Source: Chamaecrista fasciculata (Eukaryota; Streptophyta; Magnoliopsida; Fabales; Fabaceae). From it: a stretch of 64,000 nt of DNA. The stretch spans positions 1 to 64,000 of the forward strand of contig QANZ01029152.1 of assembly GCA_003254925.1 (NCBI GenBank), in the 5' to 3' direction. The notes beneath the pieces were generated by a model that was not told the origin of the DNA, did no database searches, and saw only the letters and a program-made list of their open reading frames with translations. Positions 33,430 to 44,626 of this stretch are shown here, piece by piece; position 1 is the stretch's first letter, and every line of letters starts with the position of its first letter. The position numbers and the translations under genes are program-made.

Positions 33430-34848
33430 AAAAATGGTTCAGACCAAAGCTGGGTTGGAAGTCCCATCTTTGATGGTCAGGTCACTAATGCACCTTATAA
33501 TATTCCAGGGTAAAGAGTAAAGACTAAAAGAAATTAAGAATACATTCCTAAAACATAGCTACGAATGTTTTATGGACAAGGCAATGCTCCATTTCATTTA
33601 CATTTAAACTTCATTTCTTTTATTTACTTTACACTACTATGAAGAATTACAGATGGAGTAAAAACCATAGTTTTAGCTGTGTTTACAATTTAGAGAGCGC
33701 CCATGTTTTTGAGCCAATCCAAACCATCCAGCAAATAGCATCAAGCTACCATTGTCTTTCAAATGCATGCTTTTCAATTCAACACAAAACTAAACATTAG
33801 CCACCATTTGATATGCTCTTTTGCAGCATCTCATTCCAGTAGTTCTGCTTCAGATTAGTATCCAGTATCTGATTGGAAGAAAAAACTACATAAAATTCTC
33901 TTCTGAACTAGAGGCATAATAACAAAATAGGTTCATGGAATTCAATACATGACATAACACTCCCCTAGAAATGAAAATGATAATCCCAGTTAAAATTAAA
34001 GGCAGAAGGCCTTTTGATTTAAGAGCTAGGACTAATGACAGATAATAAGAGATGAGGGGAGAATCAAATAAAAAGAGAAAGAAGGAGAAGAGAAGAATGG
34101 AAGAGGAGAAAGAAAGGAGAAATGGATTCCCAATTTCTCAATAGAACAAGGCTTGAAATCATATTTTAGGGGGAAAAAAATAATAACAACTCTTGTAATT
34201 TAATCCTTGGTTTGATTATTGTTCAAAGTTGGTAAGCTTCTAATTGCTGTGCTGGAAGTTGTTATACTTCTATTATCTTTTACTGGGAATTCCTATATAA
34301 AGTTCTCTCACTTGTTGTAAGAAGATTTGAAGAGTTACTTGATAACAGAATATCTTGATTTTGCTCTCACCTCCCTCTCCTCTTCTCTTCTCCTTCTTTC
34401 CCTTTCTTATTTCTATCATCTCTTCCCATAATGTCTTCAGCCCTATCACTGGTCCTACATCACCTTCAAACTAATATAGTAATGCCTAATTAACTTAATG
34501 TAAGAGATGCAGAAAAATCATTTCTAGCTCCAAAAACTAATTGGGACTTAGTTCATGAAGTGTTTTGTTATATCATAAATTTTATAGATCAGTTTTCGAA
34601 GTACGCCTTAGATTAAAAGGGTAAACATAGTTTCCTTAAAACATATATATGCATGTAATGTAACTATTAATACAAAAATTAATTAGTGAAAAAGCACCCA
34701 ACAGCAGCAAGAAGCCATTGATTACAACTAAGGAATACTAATACCATATTCAAATCCTTCAAATCTAGCAGTTGTAGTTTAAGTGACAAGAAGAAAGCAC
34801 ACATTCATGATTCACTTGGAGCTTCTTGATTATAAAGCCTATACCTTA
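33430..34848. repeat. 3' flank of F-box gene E, shared with genes G and H
   Basis: From about 33800 onward this matches 59450-60500 downstream of H, and from about 34180 it also matches 54190-54790 downstream of G (landmarks AGTAGTTCTGCTTCAGATTA; CCTATCACTGGTCCTACATC). It reflects segmental duplication of gene plus 3' flank. A possible short exon on the minus strand (ILDTNLKQNYWNEMLQ, near 33870-33820) is conserved between E and H flanks but I do not recognise it. Confidence 0.6.
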
Positions 34849-36346
34849 TCAGCTAAACAAAAGTCTGCAAGTCTCAGAGCCTCTGGCATATGACGCTAAT
34901 CTTTTGATCATTTGAAGCTTTTCAGTTTCAGTGGAATCACTACTACTGCTGATTGTCACAGTCTTCAAAACTCTTGCATGCTCCAAAATAACTCTTGCAA
35001 GTTTCTTCTCATTATCCGTGCCTTCGTATTCCCCAAGATAAAATTTTTCCAGGTGTTCTGAAAGACATTGTGGAACAAATTCTGGTTCCATTATTAGCCT
35101 TTTCTCCATACCACCGTCAGATATCCAATTGAAGGTATTACCAAGCTGACCACAAACACAAATATCAAGAAACTAACAAAGAAAAGCTAAAGCAGGAGCA
35201 AATTATAACTCTACAAACCGCATAAATGACAAGAGTTTGAAGTTTGGGGCACTTTTGGAGCCATAGCATTAGAAATTCCCAGATGCAATCAAGGCCTCCA
35301 AATTCTAGGTGGGTTAAATTGGGAAATATTGGAATAGGGCAGCTAGCAAAGCTAAACTTATATATCTGCAAAAAGAAAATAAAGGCATGATCAGACATTT
35401 CGTTGACCAATAGAATGAAAACAGAGTGAAACTCCCATCCCATTCAATCCTTCAAGAAAACCAAAAGCGTTAATTGGTTATATACAAAGGTTTATGTTTC
35501 AATTTTCTACAAGTTCAAAATAAAATCAGACTTTCATGTACTAAAGGATCATCTTCAGCAATCAAAAACAAACATTTTACTAATTTTTGGTGAATGCACA
35601 AGAAGCATCCGAAATTGTACCGGGTTTATGCCTAGAAATTGAACATGATGAATGGCTATACAAGACTGGAAAACAATATGAAGATCAACTTGAGCTCTGA
35701 CCAGCTGTGTTAACTCTATAACATTGTCAATTGAGTCGATACCACTTGAATCTCTGATCACCAACTCTTCAAGAAATTTACACCCAGAAAAAAGCTTGAC
35801 CGCAGATTCTTTATTTTCAAATATAGTATCTACCAAATGTAATACCTTAAGTGAGGGTAAATGAACAGAAGAAATAGTAGATACATTCACATTTTCCAAC
35901 TTTAAAACCCTAATGGTACTGCAAACGAAAATGGAAGATGGCAAAATATGATCCAAGAGATCAAGCTCGAGTTCTTCAACCCCACGATTTATTGCTGCAT
36001 TAATCCAAACGTTGAAATTAGATGACAATAGCAAGTGTTGACAACGGAGACGAAACCTTTTGATGGGTTGAAAATCTCGCAAGATGAGAACTGCGTCTAT
36101 GAAGTTAACGAAGGAAGGCTCGTAGGTTCTGTCTCTGCGAAAGTCTAGATCGTCGAAGTCAAGAGTGTGGAGTGAGAGCCAGAGTGATCTCCATCTCTTG
36201 GACAACAAGCTTGTGGCAACGGCTTCTTTGGTTGGGAGGAAAGAAAGAATGTGGTGAAGCAACGAGTCAGGTAGATCGCTAATCCTGTCAATCGAACTTC
36301 TTGCTGCCATTTCTCTTTTCTTGCGACTGCTTCTTGATCTAACCAT
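34849..36346 (-). CDS. F-box/LRR/FBD protein E
   Basis: Probable substrate-recognition subunit of an SCF ubiquitin ligase. Exons 36346-35621 (242 codons), 35365-35219 (49) and 35145-34849 (98 plus stop) join in frame with GT-AG borders, giving about 389 residues, normal for the family. F-box at about residues 19-60 (DRISDLPDSLLHHILSFLP, LLSKRWRSLW); LRR part (FVCSTIRVLKLENV, VHLPSLKVLHLVDT, GCKFLEELVI); exon 2 LRR (FPNLTHLEF, CPKLQTLVI); FBD in exon 3 (FVPQCLSEHLEKFYLGEYEG, ARVILEHARVLKTVTI, MIKRLASYARGSETCRLLF). Met13 is an alternative start matching the MA... start of F-H. Intact. Keeps the canonical Trp52 that F, G and H lack. Target unknown. Confidence 0.9.
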
Positions 36347-36484
36347 AGCTTAGTTTATCAATTGATCTTTAGCGTAAGGAACGAGTGAGGATGAAGATCA
36401 AGAATGATTTTAGTTACTAGACTCATAGTAGTGGAAGTTGAGAGGGATAGATAAATCAATCATAAAACAAACTCTACACCAATA

Positions 36485-36924
36485 TCTTGAGAAAACTTTT
36501 TTTTTTTTGTCCCTCAATTGTTACTCACTCAATGATTTAGTCCTTGAATTGTAAGAAAATATGAATTAGTCTCTCAATTTTACACTTCCATCTACATTTT
36601 GGTCCCTGAGCTGTTAACTTGATGATCTTACGTTCAGTGATGACTTATCACCGTTAAATGCTAAATTGGCTCTCAAATTATCTAGTCTATTCATATTTTA
36701 TTTACATCTCAGTTAATCCACTCACCAATATCTTTAAGAAGTCGGTTTAAATTTTTAAAATATTAGGATCTTGATTTATGTAATTGAAAAATAAAATAAA
36801 TATATAGTGATGCATTTAAATTTATTAAGTGATAAATATAATTTGAAAATTATACATATTGAGATAAACTCTTTTAAGATTTAAGAAACTTTTTTTTTTT
36901 TTTTGAGTTTACTATTTTGATTTT
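36485..36924. repeat. Direct repeat, left copy
   Basis: About 440 bases (TTGAGAAAACTT... to ...GTTTACTATTTTGATTTT) that recur at 38133-38341 plus 38955-39175, i.e. on the other side of Pack-MULE 2 and split there by the solo LTR. Confidence 0.85.
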
Positions 36925-37268
36925 GACCAAAGTCCTATTTTGGTCCCTCAGTTATGCTCAATGTTCTAAATTGGACCCTCGGTTATTTTTCGTTCCATAT
37001 TCGTCCTTCAGTTATGCTTAGTGTTCTAAATTGGTCCCTTAGTTATTTTTCGTTCCATATTAATTCTTTAATTTTCCAAAATTTGACAAAGTTAGTCCCT
37101 CAAACGTTTTCCATCTATTTTTTCGTTAAAAAAAAAAGACAAAATTAATTTTTAACTCCTAAAAATTTGAATTTTTTACATTAAAGATATTTCTCTCTAT
37201 AATAGAACCAAAATGTAAGAAAGAAGAAATAACTGGAGAATTTTAGTTTATTTCGCACAAAAAAAAAC

Positions 37269-37308
<40 letters not shown>

Positions 37309-38135
37309 ATCATCGTCTTCATCTCCAAATTCAAATCTCGCGATTTATTCTTTTTGATTCTGATTTCCAATCGATCCTGTCTCGTTTCCCTAAAATGGTG
37401 AAAAAACCCTATTGCGGACAAAAAGGCCTTCCCTCACAAACCCTACGGCTCGGAATCGTGAAATGCCTAATCCTTCCGTTTTGTTCTTTCAAATACCCTT
37501 TGCACAGAAACGCCTTCGAGGATTTATCCTCCACATGCCTATCCACATCGGTGTCGCCTTCTTCCCTGTTTCTCGCCATTAATCCCGCCGTATAGATCGC
37601 ACTCATCCTTACCGGAGCTCCGTCGAAGTACCCTGTCGGCGCGTCCACCATTATCACATCCCACTCCACATCGTACACCTCGCACAGAAACCCTTTCAGC
37701 ATCAGATCGCACTTCGAAAATCTCGGATTAGAGAGAGAGAGGGAGAGAGAGAGAGAGACGAGAGAGAGAGAGAGAGAGAAAAAAAAAATATATATATATA
37801 TATATTTTTGACATAAACTAAAATCCCCCAGTTATTTCTTCTTTCTTACATTTTGGTTCTATTATAGAGAAAAAGGATTTTAATGCAAATAATTCAAACT
37901 TTTAGGAGCTAAAAATCAATTTTATCTTTTTTTTAACGGAAAAATAGATGGAAAACGTTTGAGGGACCAACTTTCTCAAATTTTGGAAAAATGAGGGACT
38001 AATATGGAACCAAAAATAACTGAGGGACCAATTTCGAACATTAAGCATAACTGAAGGACCAATATGGAACGAAAAATAACTGAGGGACCAATTTGGAACA
38101 TTGAACATAACTGGGGGACCAATTTGGAACATTGA
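36925..38135. mobile_element. Pack-MULE 2 carrying an IRX15-like fragment, right end truncated
   Basis: The left arm (36925-37250, GACCAAAGTCCTATTTTGG...) and right arm (about 37810-38135) are inverted copies related to those of Pack-MULE 1. The outermost ~40 bases of the right arm are missing; it runs straight into the second direct repeat at TTGAG. Between the arms, flanked by (CT)n (about 37269-37303) and (GA)n (about 37731-37778), is a piece of a cellular gene (37409-37732). No transposase. Confidence 0.85.
37409..37732 (-). pseudogene. Captured IRX15/GXM-like (DUF579) fragment
   Basis: The minus strand frame reads CDLMLKGFLCEVYDVEWDVI, then MVDAPTGYFDGAPVRMSAIY, TAGLMARNREEGDTDVDRHV, EDKSSKAFLCKGYLKEQNGR and IRHFTIPSRRVCEGRPFCPQ. 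This is the middle-to-C-terminal part of the DUF579 fold of plant xylan proteins (IRX15/IRX15-L and the glucuronoxylan 4-O-methyltransferases). The GRPFCP tail suits IRX15 types best. About five codons of the usual TDVFVHDVDR segment are missing. Captured by Pack-MULE 2; no N-terminal membrane part, so not functional as such. Confidence 0.8.
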
Positions 38136-39190
38136 GAAAACTTACTTTTTGGTCCCTCAATTGTTACTCAGTCAACGATTTAGTCCTTGAATTGTAGGAA
38201 AATATGAATTAGTCCCTCAATTTTACACTTCCGTCTACGTTTTGGTCCCTGAGCTGTTAACCATGAGTTAACTTGATGATCTTGTTAAGTGATGACGTAT
38301 CACCATTAAGTGCTAAGTTGACTCTCAAATTATCTATTTTACGCATTGATACATCACTATTTGGGCGTACGCCTAAACGGCCCTCGCACCGGGCCTCTTC
38401 TCCCCTCCGCACTTTGCGAGGCGTCCTCGAGTCAATCGGGCGCCCTAAGCACAATTAGGGGCGGCGTGGTCCGTCCTGGGTCCTGGCGCGCGTCCCCCCA
38501 CATGACACGTGGCCATCCACGACTACCTCATTCCGCAAACCACGCTACAGGGGATCGTGGGCTACTGACTTGCTCATACCCACGATCTCCAGTTTCTAGG
38601 CGCCCGCCTAGCGACGCAACACGCAATCACCCACGATTGCCTTGCTCCGCAAATCTCGGTCTCCACCATCTCCGCTGGTAGAGATCGTGTCCAGTTACGT
38701 GGTCCGCCCCGCACGCTGACCACCTCTCTCCTCCCTGCTCTATAAATAGAGCCCATCTCACCAGTTCAAGGTTAGCTACTTCTTACACTCTGAAACTCTT
38801 ACTCTCTTATCACTCTCTTACTAACTTGAGCGTCGGAGTACACTTCGCAGGGCCCCCCTGTGAAGCTCTTGCAGGTTCTTGTTCAACTCTTGGCCATCGC
38901 AGCCCTCTCCGGTGAACTAGGTAAGTGCTAGCCATTTTCCAGTTTATCACGCATATTTTATTTTACATCTCAGTTAATCCACTCACCAATATCTTTAAGA
39001 AGTAGGTTTAAATTTTTAAAATATTAAAATCTTGATTTATGTAACGAAAATATAAAATAAATATATTGTGATAAATATAATTTGAAAATTATACATATTG
39101 AGATAAACTCTTTTAAGATTTAAGTTTACATTTCAATCCTACACTTTTTTTTTTAGTTTACTATTTTGATTTTTGATAACTTTGATTATA
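38133..39190. repeat. Direct repeat, right copy, split by solo LTR
   Basis: 38133-38346 and 38950-39175 together match 36485-36924. A weaker third relative follows at about 39205-39400. After 39175 the flank continues past the point where Pack-MULE 2 was inserted in the left copy, so this copy shows the uninterrupted sequence. Confidence 0.8.
38347..38949 (+). mobile_element. Solo LTR
   Basis: 603 bases, TGATA...TATCA ends, flanked by the 5-bp duplication CGCAT (38342-38346 and 38950-38954). A TATA box (CTATAAATAGAG) is at 38740-38751. GC-rich compared with its surroundings. The same family gives the LTR tail at 1-135 and is a cousin of the Gypsy LTR at 606. Looks complete as a solo LTR with clean borders, so formed by LTR-LTR recombination; probably young. 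Confidence 0.92.
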
Positions 39191-39633
39191 CATATGAATC
39201 TAATAAGAGGAAACTATTATTTGGTCCTTTATTTTTTATTGAGTCAACAATTTAATCCTTCAATTATTAAAATGGAATAAATCTTTCATTTATGATAATC
39301 ATCTATCATGTTGTTCTTTAGTTAGTAACCCGTTAAGTTATTTAATGACATAGACGTTAAGTGGTGACATTACACTATTAAATGCCATTTTAGCATCCTA
39401 ATAACCTCAACCAAACCAAATCATCAAAAACCAGACAAAATAAAAAATCGGACCAAAATTAATTAACCCAAACCCAAATTTTTAAACCCTAAAAGTTGAA
39501 GCTTCAATAAAGTGTGTATCCGCATAGTTGATTTGGATATTTTTTACGGGTGGACTCGGACGGGTATCCTAAATACCCACCCAAATTGCCATTCCTAGGT
39601 TCTGTAAATCCGATTCAAATGCTATTTTGATTT

Positions 39634-40353
39634 CGGTAATGCTAACAAATCCCTTAGGGTACTTGTTAAAGAGTATTAAATGCACTTTGGAAATTTAAAC
39701 ATAGTTCAAATTTTAAAAATAATAAAAGTTTTTTGTTTCCTCAATTTTTAAGACTAAAATACCCTTTTTTATATCCTTTTATTTTTATTTATATTATATA
39801 TATATATATCTTATATTTGTGTATAATATTAAGAAAAATACAAAAATATTGTATTTTTCTGTATTATCATTGCATTTTTATTTTCTAAAACGAATTATTA
39901 TTTCATTATTATTTTTTGAATTATATATATATGATTATTATTATTTAAGGGCATATTCATATAAATATATATTTTATATTTTAATTTTTTTAATAAAAAT
40001 ATTGTGAAACCAGCCAATAAATATATATATAACAAAATATGCATTTTTCTGCCTACCCAAAAAAAAAAAGAGATGCATTTTTCGATAGTCAAACGCAATA
40101 CATATGTATAACTCAGAAAAATATTAAAAAAATAAAATAAATCATGAGAAAGAGATATAAGAAAAATGAATTGTTTAAAAAAGGTTAATGAAATATAAAA
40201 ATTAAAGAGATATAAGAAAATGGTATTTTAGTCTTAAAAAACTGAGAGAACAAGAAGCTTTTATTATTTCCAAAATCTGAGCTATATTTAAATTTTCAAA
40301 GTGCATTTAATATTCCTTAACAAGTACCTTAAGGACACTTATTAGAATTACCC
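39634..40353. mobile_element. MULE-type MITE
   Basis: Inverted arms of about 120 bases (ends CGGTAATGCTAACAA / TTAGAATTACCC; inner ACTTGTTAA...GTGCATTTAATA) and a perfect 9-bp duplication TTTTGATTT (39625-39633 and 40354-40362). AT-rich non-coding centre, 720 bases. Confidence 0.88.
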
Positions 40354-40362
40354 TTTTGATTT

Positions 40363-41237
40363 TTATTTTGTTGGCTGGACCCACCAGACCATCTGATCTA
40401 AGCTCTATAGATCACGGGCTCGTTCTAATGTCTAGTCGTCGATTGGACCAATCAGACCATCTGTCACGGGCTCTGTAAAATCACGAGCTCGTTCTAATGT
40501 CTAGTCGTCGATCGATTAGACAATCTGATCCGACCCGATCCAAACAACCTGTAATATAACTTTAGGCACCATTCGTTTGCGCTTATAATAAAATCTGCTC
40601 AGATTATAATCAGAGTATGATTATAATCAAAGTTGATTATTTGTGTATTGGTATTTCGATGAAAGTTGATTATTTGGTGTGACATTATTGAAATGGGTAT
40701 GTAATGATTGTGATTGGTAGATAGAAGGATAAGGAAACTGATAAATTGTATAGGGATAGAAATGGAAGAAAAAGTTGGAAAATGTAGAAAACAGTAAGAT
40801 GTGATTTGATTATAATCAAAATGTGTTTGGATGTGGTTGTTGCTTTTAAAAAAAATCAAATTGTGTCACTGTTTGCCTCGGGAATCGTGAAAATATGATT
40901 ATAATCGTAGGCAACTTGTGAGATGCTTATTTGGTTTAGTCGACCGAATTCATTTTTGACTACGAAATAGTGGACCGAAAGGACTAAAGTGTAGCATTTT
41001 TTCGAATCAGGCCCCGACATTCGGTGGGCCACAGAAAAAATGGTCCTCCATTTCGCACAAGATGAGAGAGAATGAAAAAAACACTCCTGACACGAAAAAA
41101 ATTTCAATTTGGCATAGTTGATGAAACTCTCTCGTCTCTCTCTCTCTCATCCAGCGTCCACCTAAATTGTTCCTCCTGAGACAAATCTGTCGGTGAGATT
41201 AAAAAAAAAAAGAAGAAATGGTCGATTGAATTATTAA
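40363..41237. other. Tandem repeat and possible MITE, no gene
   Basis: A unit containing GCTCGTTCTAATGTCTAGTCGTCGAT occurs twice (about 40418-40460 and 40488-40515) within a ~75-base tandem duplication. From 40563, GGCACCATTCGTTTGCGC followed by repeated GATTATAATC palindromes suggests a MITE, but no matching right end was found. Confidence 0.4.
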
Positions 41238-41249
41238 TTAGTTATGTAC

Positions 41250-41465
41250 CTGGGCTTGAAGGAATTGATCAATCTTGTGTCTGTGTTGTTCGATTTGGGA
41301 AGCAAAATCTTGGGATAAGAGAGATGAGAAAGCATAGGAGTGATGATGATGATGCAGATCATGTGGTTGTGGTTGAGGTTGTTGTTGATGTAACTGAAAT
41401 TGTTGATGAGAAAGCATAGGAGTGATGATGAGAAAGCATTGGGGAAGCCATAGAGTCATCACCAT
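41250..41465 (-). pseudogene. BOI-like RING E3 ligase first-exon fragment
   Basis: The minus strand frame has a Gln/His-rich N-terminus and then SSLLSQDFASQIEQHRHKID and QFLQAQ, resembling the conserved start of plant BOI / S-ribonuclease-binding-protein-type RING ligases. It ends exactly at CAG|GTACATAA, a good splice donor, but no following exon (coiled coil, RING) is present downstream. So this is a stranded exon, only 40 bases from the divergently oriented BAHD pseudogene. Family call is moderate because only a short conserved block is available. Confidence 0.5.
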
Positions 41466-41505
41466 CTCTTTATTTGTGTTTGTGTTTATTCTTGAAGTCT
41501 AAAAT

Positions 41506-42765
41506 ATGTCTAAAGCATATGGATGTGATCTCAAGATCCTAAAACAATTCATGGTGGCTCCTCCTTTAGGCTCCGTCCCTTCCACCTCTATTCCTCTCAC
41601 TTTCTTTGATTTTCCACACAGCCACAAAAATTCTATCACACAACGCATCTTCGTCTATGATTTTCCTCATTCAACTCATCACTTCCTCCAAACTTTCCTT
41701 CCTTCTCTCCAAAACTCTCTCTCCTTCGCTCTTTCTTATTTCTTCCCTTTTTCTGTTAATCATGTTTCCCTTTTTCTTATTTCTTCTCTCTCCAATTTGT
41801 GAGATTCAAAGAACATATAGTTCTTCTTGACATGGTTCGAACCACAATGGTATTAGGCCAAACCCAAATTCAGAAGCTGAAAAATTGGATCGTGGATCAT
41901 CTCCAAGATCAAGAAGTAGAAGACACGCCTCATGTATCAAGTTTTACAGTGACATGTGGTTTGATATGGACTTGTTTGGTGAAATTAGAGGAGGGGAAAA
42001 ATTCAACAAAAAATGTGGATGATGATGACGACAAGATATGCTACTTGGTTTTTATGGTAGATTGTAAAAATGATGATAGTGAAATATATATACCATCAAC
42101 GTACTTTGGGAATTGCTTGGAATCAAGGATTGTGAGATTAGAGAGAAAGGAGTTAGTAAAGGGCGAGAATGGGATTGTGGAGGCAGTGAAAGGAATAGGA
42201 AAGAAGATAAAAGAGATTAGGAGACAGGGATTTACAAGAGACACAGAGAAATGGATGAGTAATGATTGGAAAAAAGTAATATCAGGGTCAATGAGTAATA
42301 ACACTGTGATTGTGGCAGGGTCACCAAAGTTTGGTGCCTACGAAACAGATTTTGGTAGAACCGTCAAAGTGAGCCAACCCGGCTCACTCGAGCTGGCTCG
42401 CCGTGAGTCGCGACTCACTCGAGCTAACTCACCACGAGCGGCGAGTTAAGTGAGCCAACCCACTCGAGCTAAAATTTTTGGCGAGCCAGGTTTTCTCAAC
42501 CCGGCTCGCCAATTTTGGTGGGTTAAACGAGCCAGTCCACTGGGCCTGGCTCGTTTTGACGGCTCTAGATTTTGGATTAGGAAAGCCCAAAAAAATTGAG
42601 GTACGACACGTTGAGAAAAGACGAATGATATCAATGGGTGAGAGTAGAGATGAGAAAGGAGGGATTGAAGTTGGATTGTCACTTCCAAAACTTCAAATGG
42701 ACGATTTCCTATCCATTTTGAAAGAGAGACTGCAAGTGTATGAAACCACTATGATTTCTAAATGA
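41506..42765 (+). pseudogene. BAHD acyltransferase (malonyltransferase-like) pseudogene
   Basis: N-terminal piece 41506-41784 reads VAPPLGSVPSTSIPLTFFDF, then VYDFPHSTHHFLQTFLPSLQ and YFFPFSVN, typical of anthocyanin/flavonoid acyltransferase-like BAHD enzymes. About 170 codons including the catalytic HXXXD are deleted; the frame resumes, shifted, at 41832 (TTMVLGQTQIQKLKNWI, SFTVTCGLIWTCLVK, PSTYFGNCLESRIV, NTVIVAGSPKFGAYETDFG). At the conserved DFGWG motif a 212-base hAT MITE is inserted; beyond it the C-terminus continues (LGKPKKIEV, ISMGESRDEKGGIEVGL, stop after MISK at 42765). Insert plus duplication is 220 bases, which explains the second frame change. Dead because of deletion and insertion. 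Confidence 0.88.
42356..42567. mobile_element. hAT MITE in the BAHD pseudogene
   Basis: Ends TAGAACCGTCAAAGTGAGCC and the complement of TAGAGCCGTCAAAACGAGCC (17 of 20 matching); perfect 8-bp duplication GATTTTGG (42348-42355 and 42568-42575), which is the Asp-Phe-Gly coding sequence. Short copy of the family seen at 23080-23734. Confidence 0.93.
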
Positions 42766-43206
42766 ATTGAAAACCAATAAGTATAACCATATGAAAAAAA
42801 GTAGTGTTAAGGAATAAGAAGCCTCCGTACGATGGTAGAATCAATCTAATTTTTGTTACTTTACCAATAAGCATAGCCATATGAAAATGCAATGTTGAAA
42901 TAATAATAGTAAGAATTTTCTAATTTCATCTATTGAATATTTAGATTTTTGTTTTGATTCAAGGGGGTGGGAATAATGTATTCTCATAGAATGAGATCAT
43001 TTTCAATGAAGTTAATTAACTAAAATGTTCTTCTTTTAAACATTTTAAATATCTTCGTAAGTGAAAACAAAATAAAGACAATTTTAAATATCGTATTTTA
43101 TACGGGTTTTTTCTAATATTTTATAATATTTAATTTTAGGAACAAATAAAAAATAATAGTTATTCATTTTAATTCTTTTCATTTTGTAAAATAATAACGA
43201 TAAACA

Positions 43207-43286
<80 letters not shown>

Positions 43287-44626
43287 GATGGCCAAACGCA
43301 TGGGATGTTGCTTTTTGTCTTGCGTATTCCTCACACACAACAACGCTGACACAACTACAAAAATAAGAAATTAGGTAGTGAAAATCATAGGAGATTAATG
43401 TAGAGAAAGGGAAGAAATCTTGAGAGTGAATTGAATCAATAGAGATTTGATTTCGAAATTGAAATCGAGAGAAATTCTAGTGGATTCGGTTTTGAAATTA
43501 TAAAAGCGATTTCGCGTAAAATAAAAGGATAAGAACTTTTTCCAATAAATTGGATCTAAAACAGGACAGATGAGGGGGCATTAGAGAGAAAAGTGAGGAT
43601 TTATTGTCAATTTTGAAGAAGTAAAGAAAGTAAGTGTCACCCTATTCTTCTAGTTGTGCAATTCAATCAAAGAGAAGTGGATTATATCACCGGAGGCGGC
43701 ATTTTCGATTTTCTCTTTTGCTGCATTTTATATTTGTTTCTTTGACTACTAGTTAATTTTGCCATAATTTTGTTATGAGGATTGATGAACAGTGGAAAAT
43801 TCTCCAAATGCGTTCTTGTCTTGCAAAATCCTCCACGAATATGTAATTTTTCTGAAACATTGGCAATGAGACACGGTGACGAGTATATACTTTGCAACCG
43901 ACCGTGAGTTTTGATAATTAACAAGTTAAGAAGGATGAATCATGAATTGAAGAAAATAGTGACAAATCATTGAACTTAAGTTTTCACTTTATTTTAAATA
44001 TCTCAAAAGTTTATTTATTTATGAAAATGATTCAAAAATTTTTATTTATTTAAAAAAATCCAAACAAAATACGATATTCACACTTAGGTAATTATTAATT
44101 ATTCTCTACAAAAAGTTTCACATGATTCGACCTAAATTGTGTAACATACTAACATTCTTAATTTCATTAAAGACAAGTCTTAATATTACAATATAAAACT
44201 TCAAGTTACATGGCCCTGAATAAAACAAACTGACAAAATAACCATTCCTTTGCATTCAGCTAGGATAGAAATAAAGGGCTAAACTTATATTACAAGAGGC
44301 TTTGCCTCCAAAAATAGCCATGTAGGGCCTATTGCAGCACACAAACAAATATAAAATATAAAATAGTAATTACACAATCAGACTTCTACCTCATGTGGCA
44401 CGAGTGTCTCCACCACCCGAGTGTCCACTAACTTTATCCTGCACAATAGAATAATATTCTTAGTAAGATTAAAATGCTTCAACTTTAACCACAGTCCTTA
44501 ATAAAACTAGACTTCAAACAGTGTTTATCTCAAGTAACTGGAACAATGAAAAGCAGCATATGCAAATGAAAAGCACGCATTCATGATTCACTTGTAGCTT
44601 CTTGATTATAAAACCTATATACCTTA
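42766..44626. other. 3' region of BAHD and duplicated 3' flank of F-box gene F
   Basis: Contains an (AAT)n microsatellite (about 43208-43282). From about 43840 the sequence matches 52585-53270 downstream of gene G, showing that F and G share a duplicated 3' flank. No gene recognised between 42766 and 43840. Confidence 0.6.
43208..43282. repeat. (AAT)n microsatellite
   Basis: About 25 uninterrupted AAT units. Confidence 0.95.

Noticed and set aside
40563-40930. MITE with GGCACCATTCGTTTGCG end
   Set aside because: GATTATAATC palindromes are present, but no right terminus or target duplication was found, so borders cannot be supported.
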